Notes: generated by a model not told the origin, from the sequence alone. Shown: positions 32,671 to 44,469, counted from the stretch's first letter. The stretch is 64,000 nucleotides of DNA from Agrostemma githago (GCA_958450325.1 OY288242.1:72380062-72444061), one strand, 5' to 3'. Program-made: numbers and translations.

Positions 32671-33930
32671 GATATAGCATCAAAGATCGTGGATTTCTCA
32701 AAGCAGAGAGAAAGGACTATCTGTATTCTTTTTGCAAATGGCGTCATCTGCAATGTGGATCTTCATCAACTTTCAAAGTCTGGTGGTGTGATGACGTATG
32801 AGATGTGTCCTCCTATCCCCTCTTTTAAAGTATAAATCTACAATTTTCTCTATCCATCCTCTAGATGCTCGAAGCCGGGGGGTGCTCTGTTCCGAGACAT
32901 GCTAGCATTTGTTGTCTGAAATTTTGTTCAGCGCTGCTTCGTCTGTTGTTAGTGCTTTCTCTGGCATACGGCTTACACAGCCCTATAAGATATCAAAGAC
33001 ATTTTTCTTTTGTAAAACTGTCGTGTCACCGTCCACTTCTTAAAGCTGGAGCGTGATTCGACAAGTAATAGTAATGGATCCCCCACTACAGTACTAGACG
33101 CAAGCCAAGTCGTCAGGAGTCAGGACCTTAGACATTTGAAAATCTCATAATCTCTATTCTTCTTCACGATTTCTGCGTACTTTTATTTAGAGGCGTCCTC
33201 ACTACAGTTGATCCGTTACATCCTTGCTCATCATGTATTTGTACGTGTTTACTTGTTTGTTTCATGTGGTAGGAAATTGATGGTTATGAATTTTCACCTG
33301 CATTCCTCATCAGTAAAGTTTGTGTCATGTGTTTCAGGGACGATTTGAACTTATTTCTTTATCAGGCTCATTTCTTTTCTCAGAAAACAGTGGGGGCCAA
33401 GTTCGAACTGGTGGCTTATGTGTGTCAATGCCAGGACCAGAAGGTCGTGTGTTAGGTGGTGGTAGTGTTGGGGTTCTTCGAGCAGCAACTCCTGTTCAGG
33501 TATACACCAAGACTGAACCTTTCTCGATTCAATATTGTTCTGCTTAGTTAATGTCTTCGAGCATATGCCCTAACTCGGAAGTACAAAAAACTCTTGTCAT
33601 ATCATTGTAGGCAGCTTCATAGCCGACGGTAAAAAGCCCAGGTACATGCCTTCAGTTCCTCAGTCTCACACGACAAACTATTCCGGGCAGCCACAGCCCA
33701 TTGCCGATAATAGCCCAAATTCTTAGGAGGTCTCTACCAAAGGATCAGACGACGATGTTAGTAACCATATGGAGAGAAACACAAGGGTCATGTGCCAATT
33801 CCGATCATCGTCATCATCATCAGTAGCAGCAGCATCAGCGTCAGCATCATCCCCCCATGCAGCGTCATAACATGCAAATGCACTCTCAAACGAGCTGGGC
33901 TAGCTCCAGACCCAAGATGCTTCAAAACTA
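32671..33930 (+). pseudogene. AT-hook motif nuclear-localised (AHL) gene fragment, PPC domain
   Basis: AHL proteins bind AT-rich DNA through AT-hooks and trimerise through the PPC/DUF296 domain. Three exon-like blocks are seen: 32671-32802 (DIASKIVDFSKQ, ICILFANGVICNV), 33338-33499 (GRFELISLSGSFLFSE, GGLCVSMPGPEGRVLGGG, AATPVQ) with good AG acceptor and GT donor, and about 33605-33726 (GSFIADGKKP) ending in a stop. A Gln/His-rich tail typical of AHL C-termini follows in a broken frame to about 33930. The donor after the first block is lost (GAG/ATG), the third block is out of phase with its acceptor, and the AT-hook exon is missing upstream. It looks like a gene fragment with decay. Confidence 0.75.
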
Positions 33931-34362
33931 GCCAGCATCATTTACTTTGCTTCTCTGCTTTTCCTTCCCTCTTACTCACTCTTCCTCCCTTTCATTCTCA
34001 TCCACCCATTCCCATAATTCACTCTTCATCACCCATTCAATCCCTTATATTTTCTCATCACATCCACATCATCATCGTAGTCGTCGTCGTCTCCTCCAAC
34101 ATCATGAGGATTACTACTTATCCCATTCTTTACATATTAAAAAGCAAGAGTTGTGGGGACTTTAGCTGAGCTTCTAGATCTAATTTTCTAATTTTTACAA
34201 AAAAAGTATGATCTTTGACCCATTTTTTTTGTTTCGATGACTCGCCCACAAATCGAAAATTTGGTCTTTCTTTTTTTATCGTAATCGTAGAATGTGTTGA
34301 TGTTAACGTGATTAGGTCAGATTAAATTTGCTAATGATTTGTGTTAATGTGTAGATTTAATA

Positions 34363-34413
34363 ATGTCGTTCTTCAGAGGAATTTCCACCTTAGCGGAGCT
34401 GCGCTCTCGACCT
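34363..34413 (+). pseudogene. Short exon of an unknown gene, first copy
   Basis: An ATG-initiated 17-codon frame (MSFFRGISTLAELRSRP) ends exactly at a GTAAGT donor. The same exon recurs at about 34689-34739 and 35015-35065 without the ATG context. I do not recognise the protein. It may be a presequence or a first exon of a gene neighbouring the Rab exon. Confidence 0.4.
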
Positions 34414-35233
34414 GTAAGTTTCCGGTTTTTGATTTGTGTTCAAAAATAGGAACGGAATACCTCCACTAAACCTCTTTGTTGATTATTATTTAATGGCGGC
34501 TCAACCGACGAAATCGAGAGCTGATTATGATTACCTAATCAAGCTTCTTCTAATCGGCGGTAGCGGTAATGCGATAATGCAGTATTTGTTCTTTCATTTT
34601 GTTGTTTTTGTTATAGATCTTCGATTGATTCGTTATTTGTGTTGTTTTACGTGTTCCTGTAACGATCTCGTGTGGTAATGTGATTATGTGAGGTTTCTTC
34701 AGAGGAATTTCCACCTTAGCGGAGCTGCGCTCTCGACCTGTAAGTTTCCGGTTTTTTATTTGTGTTCAAAAATAGGAACGGAATACCTCCACTAACGCTC
34801 TTTGTTGATTATTATTTAGTGGCGGCTCAACCGACGAAATCGAGAGCTGATTATGATTACCTAATCAAGCTTCTTCTAATCGGCGGTAGTGGTAATGCGG
34901 TAATGCAGTATTTGTTCTTTCATTTTGTTGTTTTTGTTATAGATCTTCGATTGATTCGTTATTTGTGTTGTTTTACGTGTTCCTGTAACGATCTCGTGTG
35001 GTAATGTGATTATGTGAGGTTTCTTCAGAGGAATTTCCACCTTAGCGGAGCTGCGCTCTCGACCTGTAAGTTTCCGGTTTTTGATTTGTGTTCAAAAATA
35101 GGAACTGAATACCTCCACTAACGCTCTTTGTTGATTATTATTCAATGGCGGCTCAACCGACAAAATCGAGAGCTGATTATGATTACCTAATCAAGCTTCT
35201 TCTAATCGGCGGTAGCGGTAATGCGGTAATGCA
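34369..35233 (+). repeat. 326-bp unit repeated three times, carrying Rab exon 1
   Basis: Copies start at 34369, 34695 and 35021. Each contains the 17-codon exon, a GTAAGT intron start, the Rab-like first exon and the start of its intron. The third copy is split by element C and ends at about 62027. Copies are about 97-98% identical, so the triplication is fairly young. Offsets of all features are exactly 326 bp. Confidence 0.92.
34493..34565 (+). pseudogene. RabE/Rab8-like small GTPase, first exon (copy 1 of 3)
   Basis: The 24-codon frame starts MAAQPTKSRADYDYLIKLLL and ends IGGSG exactly before a GTAATG donor-like site. Plant RabE (Rab8-like) proteins, which direct Golgi-to-plasma-membrane traffic, start with nearly the same sequence up to the P-loop, and the first intron commonly interrupts there. 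The usual Asp of IGDSG is Gly here. Copy 2 (34819-34891) has GTG instead of ATG; copy 3 (35145-35217) keeps ATG. No later Rab exons were found, so none of the copies can make a GTPase. Confidence 0.75.
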
Positions 35234-36021
35234 TGTTTTGGTAAAAATTTACCGGGTCTTCGATTGCGGTTTGTGGGTTATAGTGATCGTCCTATAGCTA
35301 CAGGTCGACGAATCGAACGAATCTAGCAAACAAAGGACAATGAAAGAAAATGAGACGACACACAAAGTTTTGGTGACGCGGAAACCCGATGTGGGAAAAA
35401 CCGCGGGGGGAGTCGGAATCCCACCAAAAGTTCACTAAGAATGGAAAAAGAATGAAGAAGAGAATACAAATAGGAATGTTTATCTATAAATGATGGCTAG
35501 AGTTTTGGTGTTTTGTGTGTTGGAGTCGGCGTGCTTGAATCGTCCTTCCTTCTTCATCCCTTCCTTTATATATGGCCCCTCCTCCTCTGGTGTCTTTATG
35601 GCCCCTTTTAATGTGGAGTAATTATTGCTTCGTGACTGTTATGGCTGTTACAGTCAAAACCTTATTCTTCTCCTTCTCCCCCCTAATATTTAGGAGGGTT
35701 TCCTGATTTGTAGGGGGGCAACTGTTGTTGCCTCCTTCTCTTCACATGGGCTGAGTTTCTTCACTTGTCTGTTGGGCCTGCTGGATTGGGTGGCCCATAT
35801 TTAATCCATGTTTTGTTTGGCCTACTACTTGTTTATTATTCCGGGTTGGCTTGACTTGACGATTTTCGATTATTTTGACCTCCGTCTTTTAATCCCCGAC
35901 TTTGACTTTCCGTTAGTGAATTTTGACTCTTTCATCGTTGACCTTTGACTTTTGACCTTTTGACCGTCCATTCGTATCATGCCACATTGCATTCCGAAGG
36001 TGTAAATTTTTGGCCCGAACA
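35234..36021 (-). repeat. Element C 3' LTR
   Basis: 788 bp. On the minus strand a TATATAAAG box lies at 35564-35572. It is preceded on that strand by the polypurine tract at 36022-36036. Confidence 0.9.
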
Positions 36022-36036
36022 GATGCCCCCAAATTT
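36022..36036 (-). other. Element C polypurine tract
   Basis: On the minus strand AAATTTGGGGGCATC abuts the 3' LTR start, the expected plus-strand primer position. Confidence 0.75.
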
Positions 36037-36102
36037 CCGACTAAGCTCATCTTAGGCGGGAATTTCCGTTCGCTTCAGTTGTAGGCAGTAGGCTATACTT
36101 TA

Positions 36103-36423
36103 GCTGGCCTTGCTGGTTCTAGGAGAAGGCGTAATCTGTCCCCTCTCTCAGAAATTACTCCTGTAGAAAGTGGTCCTCTGGTGGCAGACCTTCCTAAGTC
36201 TACCTCTTATTCTGCCCCCAGATCCGTTGATGATGTTTCTGCTGGAGTGGTGCTCAAATTTCCTGAAGGCTTCGGTAAGTCCGCAGAGGATATGATTTTT
36301 CTGGATCATATGCTACTTTCTAGTCCCAGGTCTGTGCTAGAAGAAGGTTCTCTGAAAGAGTTGGACTTGGTTCGCAGATTGTTGGCGGAGGAATCTGGTT
36401 GTAGAGAAGAAGTGACTGGATGA
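36103..36423 (+). other. Antisense open frame in element C's 3' region
   Basis: Sense-strand pol is on the minus strand. On the plus strand a frame stays open from about 36103 (ATG-less; a possible GTG or downstream start) to the stop at 36421, rich in Ser, Leu, Glu and Asp. Several Tat elements carry an antisense ORF at this position, and element D has one. This frame shows no plant-mobile-domain motif and may be the tail of such a gene or chance. Confidence 0.3.
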
Positions 36424-37540
36424 AGAATTTCCTGTGGCGCCTGACCTGGATGCTCTTTCTGATGTGGAGGCGGAGGATCTGAAGGAGTCCGTTGATTTCC
36501 CCATTGCTGTCCAGGAGGCTGATGGGTAAGAGAGTGTGGACCAGAAGGGTGTCGTTGATGATCCTGGAGAGGTTCTGTTGCTGTTCATCAGAGACCCAGG
36601 TTTCTGCAGGAGGATCCGCTACAGTTCCGCCTTCACCAGAGGAGAATGTCCAGGCTGTGGACCAAGTTCTGCTGGAGTGATGCTACTCCTCTTTTGTTGA
36701 ACTTTGCCTTCGGCTTGTGAACCTTGTGTGGTATGAACCTCTGTTAGTGTTTGCAAAAAATTTATGTGGTGACCTTGCCTTTGTTTAGGGGAACGAAGTG
36801 TGTTAGTATTTTGTGGCACTTCGTGCCTTAACAGAAGATCGTAATCGTTTGCTTTTGATCGTGGTTGTTTGCGTTTGATTGTAATCGTTTGTTGTAGTTT
36901 TGTCTAACTACCTTCTGTTGTATGCATGCCTTATGTTTGTATGGTCGACCTTTGATATAGTGGTGGCCTGGGGTTTAGTTCGCCCACTCAGTCGGAGGTG
37001 CCACGCTTTGCGTGGGTGCTAAGTGGCGCAGGAGACTGTAATGTCCCGGTTGTAGGCACTTAGTCACAGACGCACGCCCTCTGTAGAAATTGTACACTCC
37101 ACCAGATTAGTCACCGGCTCTTAGTTTGGGAAAACTGACAAAAATTTGGCAAAGATGGGGGACGGAATATCTGAAGACATATGCGGAGGAAAATCGAATT
37201 TCGAAAGCGTATGAAGAGAAAAAATCAAATTTCAAAAATGTATGCAATAAGAAAATCAAACTTTAATGCAAAAGAAATTTAAATTCTGACGACACATGTA
37301 AAAAGGAAGTCAAAAGAGAAAATTTTAAATTTTGCAAAGAGAAAATTTTAAATTTTGCGAAAAGAAAGTAAGGCGGGCAGAAGAATGACAGGAAAATTTA
37401 AATATATGTTTGCAAGTTTTGAAAAGATTAAACCTGGGTTCTGGTGGAGGTGCACCTGGCAGAATAGATGCCACGTTTCTGGCGGCTGTAGCCCATGTTT
37501 CTGGCGGCGGTGGCCCAGAATGCTGGCGGCTATGGCCCGT
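36424..37540 (-). other. Element C 3' untranslated internal region
   Basis: About 1.1 kb between pol and PPT with no convincing frame. A-rich phrases (GAAAATCAAATTT type) around 37180-37370 and GGCGG-rich repeats at 37475-37535 just outside pol. Confidence 0.5.
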
Positions 37541-40500
37541 TTAGAAGAAGTATTTCTTTAGGTGTACGATGTTCCATGGCTTTTGGATGATCTTCCCCTC
37601 CATGGTCATAAGTCGGTAGGCTCCGTTCCCAACTACTTTCTCTATTTGATAGGGCCCTTCCCAATTGTAAGCGAACTTTCCTGCTCGTTGGTTCCTGGTG
37701 TTCTGGAAGACTTTTCTGAGGACTAGGTCTCCTTCCTGCAGGATTCTGACTCTGACATTCTTGTTGTAACTTCTGGCGACTGTTTGTCTGTAGGAGGCCA
37801 TCCTTATTTGAGCATCGGTCCTGAGCTCATCTATAGTATCCAAGCTGCTTGCCATCTCTACCTGGCTCCTGTCTTTGGTTATGCATCCGTATCTATGAGT
37901 GGGCACTCTCACTTCTGAAGGGATGACCGCCTCAGCACCAAAGACCAAACTGAAAGGTGTTTGTCCTGTAGCCACCTTGGGTGTAGTTCTGTCAGACCAC
38001 AGCACCAAGGGGAGTTCCTCTGCCCATCTGCCCCCTGCCTCCTCCAGCCTTCTCTTCAGGTTGTCAATCACAATTTTGTTGCTAGACTCCGCCTGACCAT
38101 TAGACTGAGGGTTTCTAGGGGTAGACTTGCTTAGTGTGATGTTCCACCTGGCGCAGTAGGCCTCCATCTTGTTGCCAATAAACTGGGATCCGTTGTCGCA
38201 GATGATCTCTGAAGAAATGCCAAACTTGCAGATAATGTTACGTTTTATGAAGGATATAATCTGCTTCTCAGTCACCTGAGGGAATGCTTCTGCTTCTATC
38301 CACTTGGAGAAGTAGTCAGTCATGGCCAACATAAAAACTTTGTTTCCTGGGGCTCTCGGTAACTTGCCAACAATATCCATCCCCCATTTCGTGAAGGGCC
38401 GGGGAGAAATTACTGGGTGCAACGGCTCTGCTGGCTGGTGATTGACCGGTGCATGTCTCTGGCAGGCGTCACATTTCTTAACATATTCCCTCGCGTCCTT
38501 GCGCATTGTCGGCCAGTAGTAACCTTGGCGGAGTGCTTTGTTGGATAGACTCTTGCCCCCTACATGATTTCCACACTCACCACTGTGGAGGTCATGCATA
38601 ACCACCTCTGCCTCATGCTGACTTAGGCACCTCAAGTACGGTCCAGTGGCTGATCTTTTGAACATGACACCAACAATGAGGGTGTACCTGGACGCTTTCA
38701 TCCTAAACCTTCGGGCTTCCTTCTTGTCTGCTGGCAGGATATCATTTTGCAGCCATTCTTGGTAGGGTTTTCTCCAGTCTGGGATTCTTTCTTGTTCTAC
38801 TGAGGTGCTGCAGACTTCTGCCTCCTGCAGCCACTGCAATCCCTGGTCAGGTGAATTTTCCTCCTGCCTCAGCATCTGGTGTTCCTGTGTGCCTGTCCAA
38901 ACTGCTGGCTCCAGTACATGGACAATGGGTATGGTGGAAACTACGCCTGGTTCGAAGGTTGCCCCCAGGGTGGCTAGGGCGTCTGCTTCCACGTTCTGGT
39001 CCCAAGGGACTTGGTTGATTGAGAAGGCTACGAACCTAAGGGAGAGCTTCTTTGCCACTTCAAGGTAAGACAGCATCTTGGAGTCTTTAGCTGCATACGA
39101 ACCATTCATGTGGTTGACTATTAGCTGGGAATCGCTGTATGCCTCTAAGCGCTTGATTTTGAGGTCTAGAGCAAGCTGGAGACCCAAGATTAGAGCTTCA
39201 TATTCTGCCTCGTTGTTTGTTGTTCGGAACCCGCACCGTACTGCTTGGATTATGAGATCCCCCTGAGGAGACTTCAGAACTAATCCTGCTCCAGATCCTC
39301 GCATGTTGGAGGCGCCATCTACATTTAGCTTCCACACCTGTTCGCCTTTGTCCTCCTCAAGGAGAAGGATGTCTTTCTCTGCCTGAGTCTGCAGTGCTGG
39401 GCTGAAGTCGGATACGAAGTCTGCTAACGCCTGGGACTTTATCGCTGTTCTGGGGACAAATTTCAGGTCGAAGCCGCTCAAGTGTATAGCCCACTTGGCC
39501 ATTCTTCCTGATAACTCAAGTTTTCTCGTAATAGTTTTTAGTGGATAATTGGTTATTACGGAACTAGCATGCGATTCAAAATAAGGTCGAAGTTTATAAG
39601 ATGCTGTAACAAGTGCAAGTACGAGTTTCTCAAGGGATGTGTACCTGGTCTCTGCAGGAAGCAGAGACTTACTAACATAATATACTAGGCATTGTTCTCC
39701 TTCGTGCTCACGTACTAATACCGCGCTGACTGCTACCTCGGTTACTGATAAATACAGGAAGAGTGGTTCTCCAGGTTCTGGTTTTGACAGCAGAGGTGGA
39801 GTGCTGAGGTACTTCTTCAGGTCACTGAACGCCTTTTCGTGCTCTGCTGTCCATTCTAATCTTTGGGCCTTCTTCAGTATATCATAAAATAGTCTGCACC
39901 TATCTGAGGACATGGAGATAAATCTGTTCAGAGCAGCAATTCTTCCAGTCAGCCTTTGCACGTCCTTTGGCTTCTGTGGAGATTCCAGCTGGAGGATGGC
40001 CTTAATCTGCTCCGTGCTAGCTTCAATTCCCCTCTGGGTTACCATGTACCCCAGAAACTTCCCACATGACACTCCGAATGTGCACTTTGAAGGATTTAAC
40101 TTCATCTTGTATTCCCTCAAGGTGTTGAAGGTATCCTCCAAGTGTGTTGTATGTTGCGAAGCTTGCTTTGACTTGACGACCATGTCGTCAATATATACCT
40201 CCATTGTGTCCCCAATCTGTCTCTTGAACATCTTATTGACTAGTCTCTGGTAGGTGGAACCTGCATTCTTCAGACCAAAAGGCATTACATTGTAACAATA
40301 TATACCTCTCTCAGACCTGAAGGCTGTCTTCTCCTGGTCTGCTGGATGCATCTTGATCTGGTTGCACCCACTCCATGCATCAAGAAAGGTTAGCATCTCG
40401 TGGCCTGCTGTAGCATCTACCATGGCATCTATATGTGGTAGGGGGAATGGATCTTTCGGGCATGCTTTGTTCAAGTTGGTGAAATCAACGCACACCCTCC

Positions 40501-40744
40501 ACTTGTCATTCTTCTTTGGGACCAACACCACGTTAGACAGCCACTCTGGATACTTTACCTCCCTGATTTTTCCAGTAGCCAGCAGGTTGTCTACCTCCTG
40601 ATTTATGACTTGATTTCTCTCTGGAGCAAACTTCCTTCTCTTCTGCTGGACTGGTTTGTAGCTTGGGTCCACGCTTAGCCTGTGGGTGATAACGCTTGGA
40701 TCTATACCTACCATATCATCATGCGACCAAGCAAAACAATCCAT
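37541..40744 (-). CDS. Element C pol: RT, RNase H, second RNase H and integrase, 1067 aa
   Basis: This polyprotein copies retrotransposon RNA and integrates the cDNA. Reverse transcriptase spans about residues 55-250 with YIDD at 184-187. The gypsy RNase H follows to about 445. A second, archaeal-type RNase H (about 471-600) has catalytic Asp476, Glu514, Asp538 and Asp588, the hallmark of the Tat lineage. Integrase has the HHCC finger (His720, His727, Cys758, Cys761) and the DDE triad (Asp790, Asp850, Glu886), ending in a GPYQIEKVVGNGAYRL-type tail. No frameshift or stop is present and all catalytic residues are kept. Protease lies upstream in a separate, broken frame (40852-41896). The start ATG at 40744 is only the first ATG of the open frame; translation would normally come from a gag-pol fusion. 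Confidence 0.93.
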   Translation of the reverse strand: MDCFAWSHDDMVGIDPSVITHRLSVDPSYKPVQQKRRKFAPERNQVINQEVDNLLATGKIREVKYPEWLSNVVLVPKKNDKWRVCVDFTNLNKACPKDPFPLPHIDAMVDATAGHEMLTFLDAWSGCNQIKMHPADQEKTAFRSERGIYCYNVMPFGLKNAGSTYQRLVNKMFKRQIGDTMEVYIDDMVVKSKQASQHTTHLEDTFNTLREYKMKLNPSKCTFGVSCGKFLGYMVTQRGIEASTEQIKAILQLESPQKPKDVQRLTGRIAALNRFISMSSDRCRLFYDILKKAQRLEWTAEHEKAFSDLKKYLSTPPLLSKPEPGEPLFLYLSVTEVAVSAVLVREHEGEQCLVYYVSKSLLPAETRYTSLEKLVLALVTASYKLRPYFESHASSVITNYPLKTITRKLELSGRMAKWAIHLSGFDLKFVPRTAIKSQALADFVSDFSPALQTQAEKDILLLEEDKGEQVWKLNVDGASNMRGSGAGLVLKSPQGDLIIQAVRCGFRTTNNEAEYEALILGLQLALDLKIKRLEAYSDSQLIVNHMNGSYAAKDSKMLSYLEVAKKLSLRFVAFSINQVPWDQNVEADALATLGATFEPGVVSTIPIVHVLEPAVWTGTQEHQMLRQEENSPDQGLQWLQEAEVCSTSVEQERIPDWRKPYQEWLQNDILPADKKEARRFRMKASRYTLIVGVMFKRSATGPYLRCLSQHEAEVVMHDLHSGECGNHVGGKSLSNKALRQGYYWPTMRKDAREYVKKCDACQRHAPVNHQPAEPLHPVISPRPFTKWGMDIVGKLPRAPGNKVFMLAMTDYFSKWIEAEAFPQVTEKQIISFIKRNIICKFGISSEIICDNGSQFIGNKMEAYCARWNITLSKSTPRNPQSNGQAESSNKIVIDNLKRRLEEAGGRWAEELPLVLWSDRTTPKVATGQTPFSLVFGAEAVIPSEVRVPTHRYGCITKDRSQVEMASSLDTIDELRTDAQIRMASYRQTVARSYNKNVRVRILQEGDLVLRKVFQNTRNQRAGKFAYNWEGPYQIEKVVGNGAYRLMTMEGKIIQKPWNIVHLKKYFF

Positions 40745-40851
40745 GTTTTTTTTAATAATTCAATGAGGTTTTGGCGGGTATTACCTGTGCATTCTGATCC
40801 GATTAACACTATTCGCTCTGGATATTGCTTGTCCAAGTTGACTTCATCCAA

Positions 40852-41896
40852 CTCCGCCTGAGGTGGCTCTACGTACTCCTGCAGAGGCAGATGAAGGCTC
40901 TGTAATTGCTATGCTGGGGGGGCTCGCTGTCTTCTTAAGGGCTACCCTGTAGCAATCCTTGGCCTCTCCTTGGTCTCCGTTGATCTTCTGCACTCCCCAG
41001 GGTGTAGGGAACTTCGGGCACTGGTGGTAGGTGGAGGTGATTGCCTTCATCTCATGGATCCAAGGCCTTCCTTGAATCACGTTGTAGGTGGAGGGCCCAT
41101 CAATGACTAGGTACCGCACATGCTTATTCACTCCTCCAGCGTAGGTGGGAATGGTGATCTCTCATTCTCTCCTAGGGAGTGTTTGGTTTCACCACTGAAA
41201 GCTACCAAGGGGACCGCCTTCCAAGTTAGGTCCTTCTCACTGAACCCCATATTCTGGGGAGTTTCCAACATGATGAGGTTGACTGAACTCCCGGTGTCCA
41301 CCAGAATCTTCTTCACAGTGCAGTTCCCTATGGAGAGAATGATTATTAAGGCGTCATGGTGCATTTCTGGGGCAGATTCTGCATCTGTCTCATCAAAGGT
41401 GACAGCTGGGAGGTCCTTGCAAGTGATTCTGCAGGAGTGCTCTGGCTTGTCTCCTCTGGCGTGAGAGACATGTCTCTTGGCTGCTGAGTAAGTTAACCCA
41501 CATAATTCTGACCCTCCAGTGATCATATTGACAATTCTGGTACACACTGGAGGTGGAGAAGGTAATACTTGCTATGCTGCATTTACCCTGCTGGAGTTTC
41601 TGGACACGAGGTGGTCCAGGTTCCCCTGATCATACTGGAACTTAACCTCTCTCCTGAGCTGGAAACACTCATCGGTATGGTGTCCAATGTCGTCGTGGAA
41701 CTCGCACCTCTTGCTGGCGTCTCTTCGGTCATTGGTGTACTCCTATCTTCTGGGCCACCTGACTCTGCGCCCTAACTCCCTCAGAGCCTTGAGCACCCCA
41801 TCAAGGTTGGTAGAGAACCCATACTCACTTACTTTAGGTGGTAATCCTGGATTGTCCTTCCAGTCTTTCTTCTCGGAAATTTTGCTCACGTTCCTG
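40852..41896 (-). pseudogene. Element C gag C-terminus and protease, copy 1
   Basis: Continues gag after the D insertion. On the minus strand it reads ISEKKDWKDNPGLPPKVSEYG, a zinc-knuckle-like CEFHDDIGHHTDEC, and then protease with the active-site motif ILVDTGSSVNL. A nonsense codon (GAG to TAG relative to copy 2) lies near 41572, and an 8-bp insertion near 41163 shifts the frame after the protease core. The last part (to 40852) is open in another frame with VIQGRPWIHEMKAI. The aspartic protease would cut the polyprotein. Copy 2 of the same segment is at 53629-54664. Confidence 0.8.
41892..41896. repeat. TSD of element D, left copy
   Basis: TCCTG directly before D's 5' LTR. Matching copy after D's right LTR at 59407-59411, and a third copy at 54660-54664 in the duplicated block. 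Confidence 0.85.
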
Positions 41897-44468
41897 TGTA
41901 GACACCCACATTTTGACCGCCAGGTGTCTATAGTAGTTCCCGCCAAACACCCGATGATGATTGGACGTAAACGTGCTTTGATGGACTCGGATATGGGCTC
42001 ATAATCATGGACATTTGGTTTAGACTTATTACGGAGTACAAATTTTAAAAAACCAACCTCAAATCCAGGCCCAGTGGGTCGTTTCGAGTCAAATGGGAGT
42101 AATTTGGGTCGATTCCGGCACCAGGGGTAAAACCGTCTTTTAGCGACCGGGTCAAACCCGGTCAAAGATATTTTTTCCCGAGACTCGCAGACAAACCGTG
42201 ACACCTCAAGTGTCCGGTTTGGACTCCAACACTACCAAAAAATCAGCTTCGAGAACATTAAACAATTCCGTTAAAGGTAGAATTCGATCTCAATAGGAGT
42301 TCTATCCGGAAACCGAATCAGACACCGACCGAGCTCCAAATACTCGGCCAAGACATCCAAAACAGCCGAAACTCTCCCCTTGACAGCCGAGATATTTGGC
42401 TTCCCCACCAAGAAACGAGACTTTGGTTTCCTCTCGAACTCTCGTATTTCCTATCCAAACCGGTATTTCTTGTCACACAAGCAAGACCACCTCGACTCCT
42501 ATAAATAGGACCTCCCGTCCAACACAAAAGACACAGTTTTTGAGACGGGTTTTACACAGCCATTATTCACATACTATACATTCACACACGTCCTCGATAT
42601 CTAGCAAAAGTAGTTCAAAGCAAATCCCGACATATTCCCGAAGCAGCCTCGAAACCTCGAGAAACCACACGCCCAACCACACGTCCAACCACACGTCCAA
42701 AACCGACACCTTAACTCATCCCGCATCATCTCGACGCTCCCAAGTTTAAACCGCTTTCCGAGGAGCCTTATCCCGAGAAAACAAAGCATGTAGGTTGAGG
42801 GTGTAAATCAAACCCGATTCTTCTCTTTCTTCTCTTCCTTTCTCACGTTTTTTATGGGTCGTGTCGTCGTCCGTCGTATTTTTTTAATATGGGTCGTTTG
42901 TCGCATATTTACTATTTCTAATATCGATACTACGAAAAACTATTTTTTATAACGTTCTTAAAATACGATATCGATTCTCTAATCGAATATTGTATCCAAC
43001 AAGAACAAAATTAATCATTTCTCGTTGATGCTACACAAAATCGTTACATCTTCTTAAACGAAATTCGACGATTTTATACGCGGAGGGAATTAACATGTTT
43101 TTCGTTCAAAATTCTTTTTTCTTACTTTTCGTTCAAAAAACAAACTTTTTTTCAAAACTTTTTCTAAAAATCATTTCGAGTATCCGTTATCGATTTCATA
43201 ATCGAATATCGGATACAACGAATATCGAAAGCATAGATCGAGTATAAATTAATTCATATTTATACGCGATCTATCAAAATTAACAATTTCTCGAAAAAAC
43301 CGTACCGGGACAGCAAACCGTGCGAGTCGCGCCATCCCCAGGCGACTCGCACGGCGGCCTGAATCCACGGCCCCTTGCTTCTTCGTTTTTTTTTCCTCGA
43401 TTTTTTCTTAAACATCGCTTTTTCTACAAAACGATTTTTCTTAAAACTTTTTTATCCATTCCGACTATTCGATATCGATTTCATAATCGAATATCGAATA
43501 CGACGAATATCGAAAATATGAATCGGGTATAAATTACTCCATATTTGTACGCGATTTATATAAATTAACGATTTTTCGACGAAGTAAAAAAAAACCGGAC
43601 AGCCTGCCACGCAAGTCGCGCGCCGGTCAGGCGACTCGCGCGGTGGCCTGGTCCGCCGGCCTTCTTTTCTTCTCGTTTCCTCGCTTTTCTATTTTTTATT
43701 CTCTTCGAGTCTTACATAGAAAGCGGCGCGACATATTTCGATAAATACTTTTTCTTTGACCTCGGTCAACACGTGCTAATCCATCACGTGTCATAAACCT
43801 TTTTTCAAAATCATGCATATTATCGTATTTGCATCTTTATTCGATTTATTCAATCGTTACTAACTCGTTTTCTCGTGTTTGTAGCAGTTTATTTTATTTC
43901 TATTGTTTTATTAGACTAAAACGAATTCACATGCTAAAATAATTTTGACGTTATTAGTTTAATATGCATTAAACGACTTAGCAACCCATTTATTTATTTT
44001 TCTCACATGTCTTAGGAAAATAATCTTTGCATATCATTCAACCGTCGAACTAACGCGTGTACGTAAAAAACGAATGATATCTTAGTAAAGGTCGCTAAGT
44101 GCGGGCAGGGTTGGGTGTTCTCAATGAACTTCCCAACACGTACCCTCACCCCTTGCTCAGAACCATGGTTTCCGGATGTCCGAATCCATTGGCAACGAGA
44201 GTCATTCAATACACGATATCCGATAATGTCGGTATCGGTATCAAATGCTAAGGAACGAACCCGATAAGCTCTGACATCGGAAATGGGCCATGTTTTAAAT
44301 ATGGCCCACTACGACATAGAGTGGGTTCGAATGGTTCCGAATAACCACAAAATTCGGTGGCGACTCCTACTTCGATTTAAAATTCAATTCGACCCATCTC
44401 ATATGGAGATTCATTCGCCTCCCCAAACCCGCGCGTGGCCGCGTCGGGGTGGACCTATGTCATGTCCA
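41897..44468 (+). repeat. Element D 5' LTR
   Basis: 2572 bp, TGTAGACACCC to GTCCA (the final CA present in the other copies is missing here). TATAAATAG at 42500-42508. GC-rich hairpins with GCGAGTCGC/GCGACTCGC arms lie near 43320-43355 and 43610-43645, in two copies of a module of about 290 bp, as in element A. Confidence 0.9.
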
Positions 44469-44469
44469 A

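Noticed and set aside
32610..33056. An intact AHL gene
   Set aside because: The first PPC exon lacks a donor, the AT-hook exon is missing, and the tail contains stops.
37899..40601. Plus-strand frames opposite element C pol
   Set aside because: Antisense shadows of an open, motif-complete pol.
41743..42204. 153-aa minus-strand frame crossing 41896/41897 (and 54403-54972)
   Set aside because: A chimera of element C gag and antisense D LTR created by the insertion. Only the part left of 41896 (or 54664) is real coding sequence.
42396..42749. 117-aa frame in D's LTR (also 55165-55506, and 11364-11621/18835-19092 in A)
   Set aside because: It lies at the LTR transcription start, is not conserved as protein between A and D, and has a 12-bp indel pattern of non-coding repeats.
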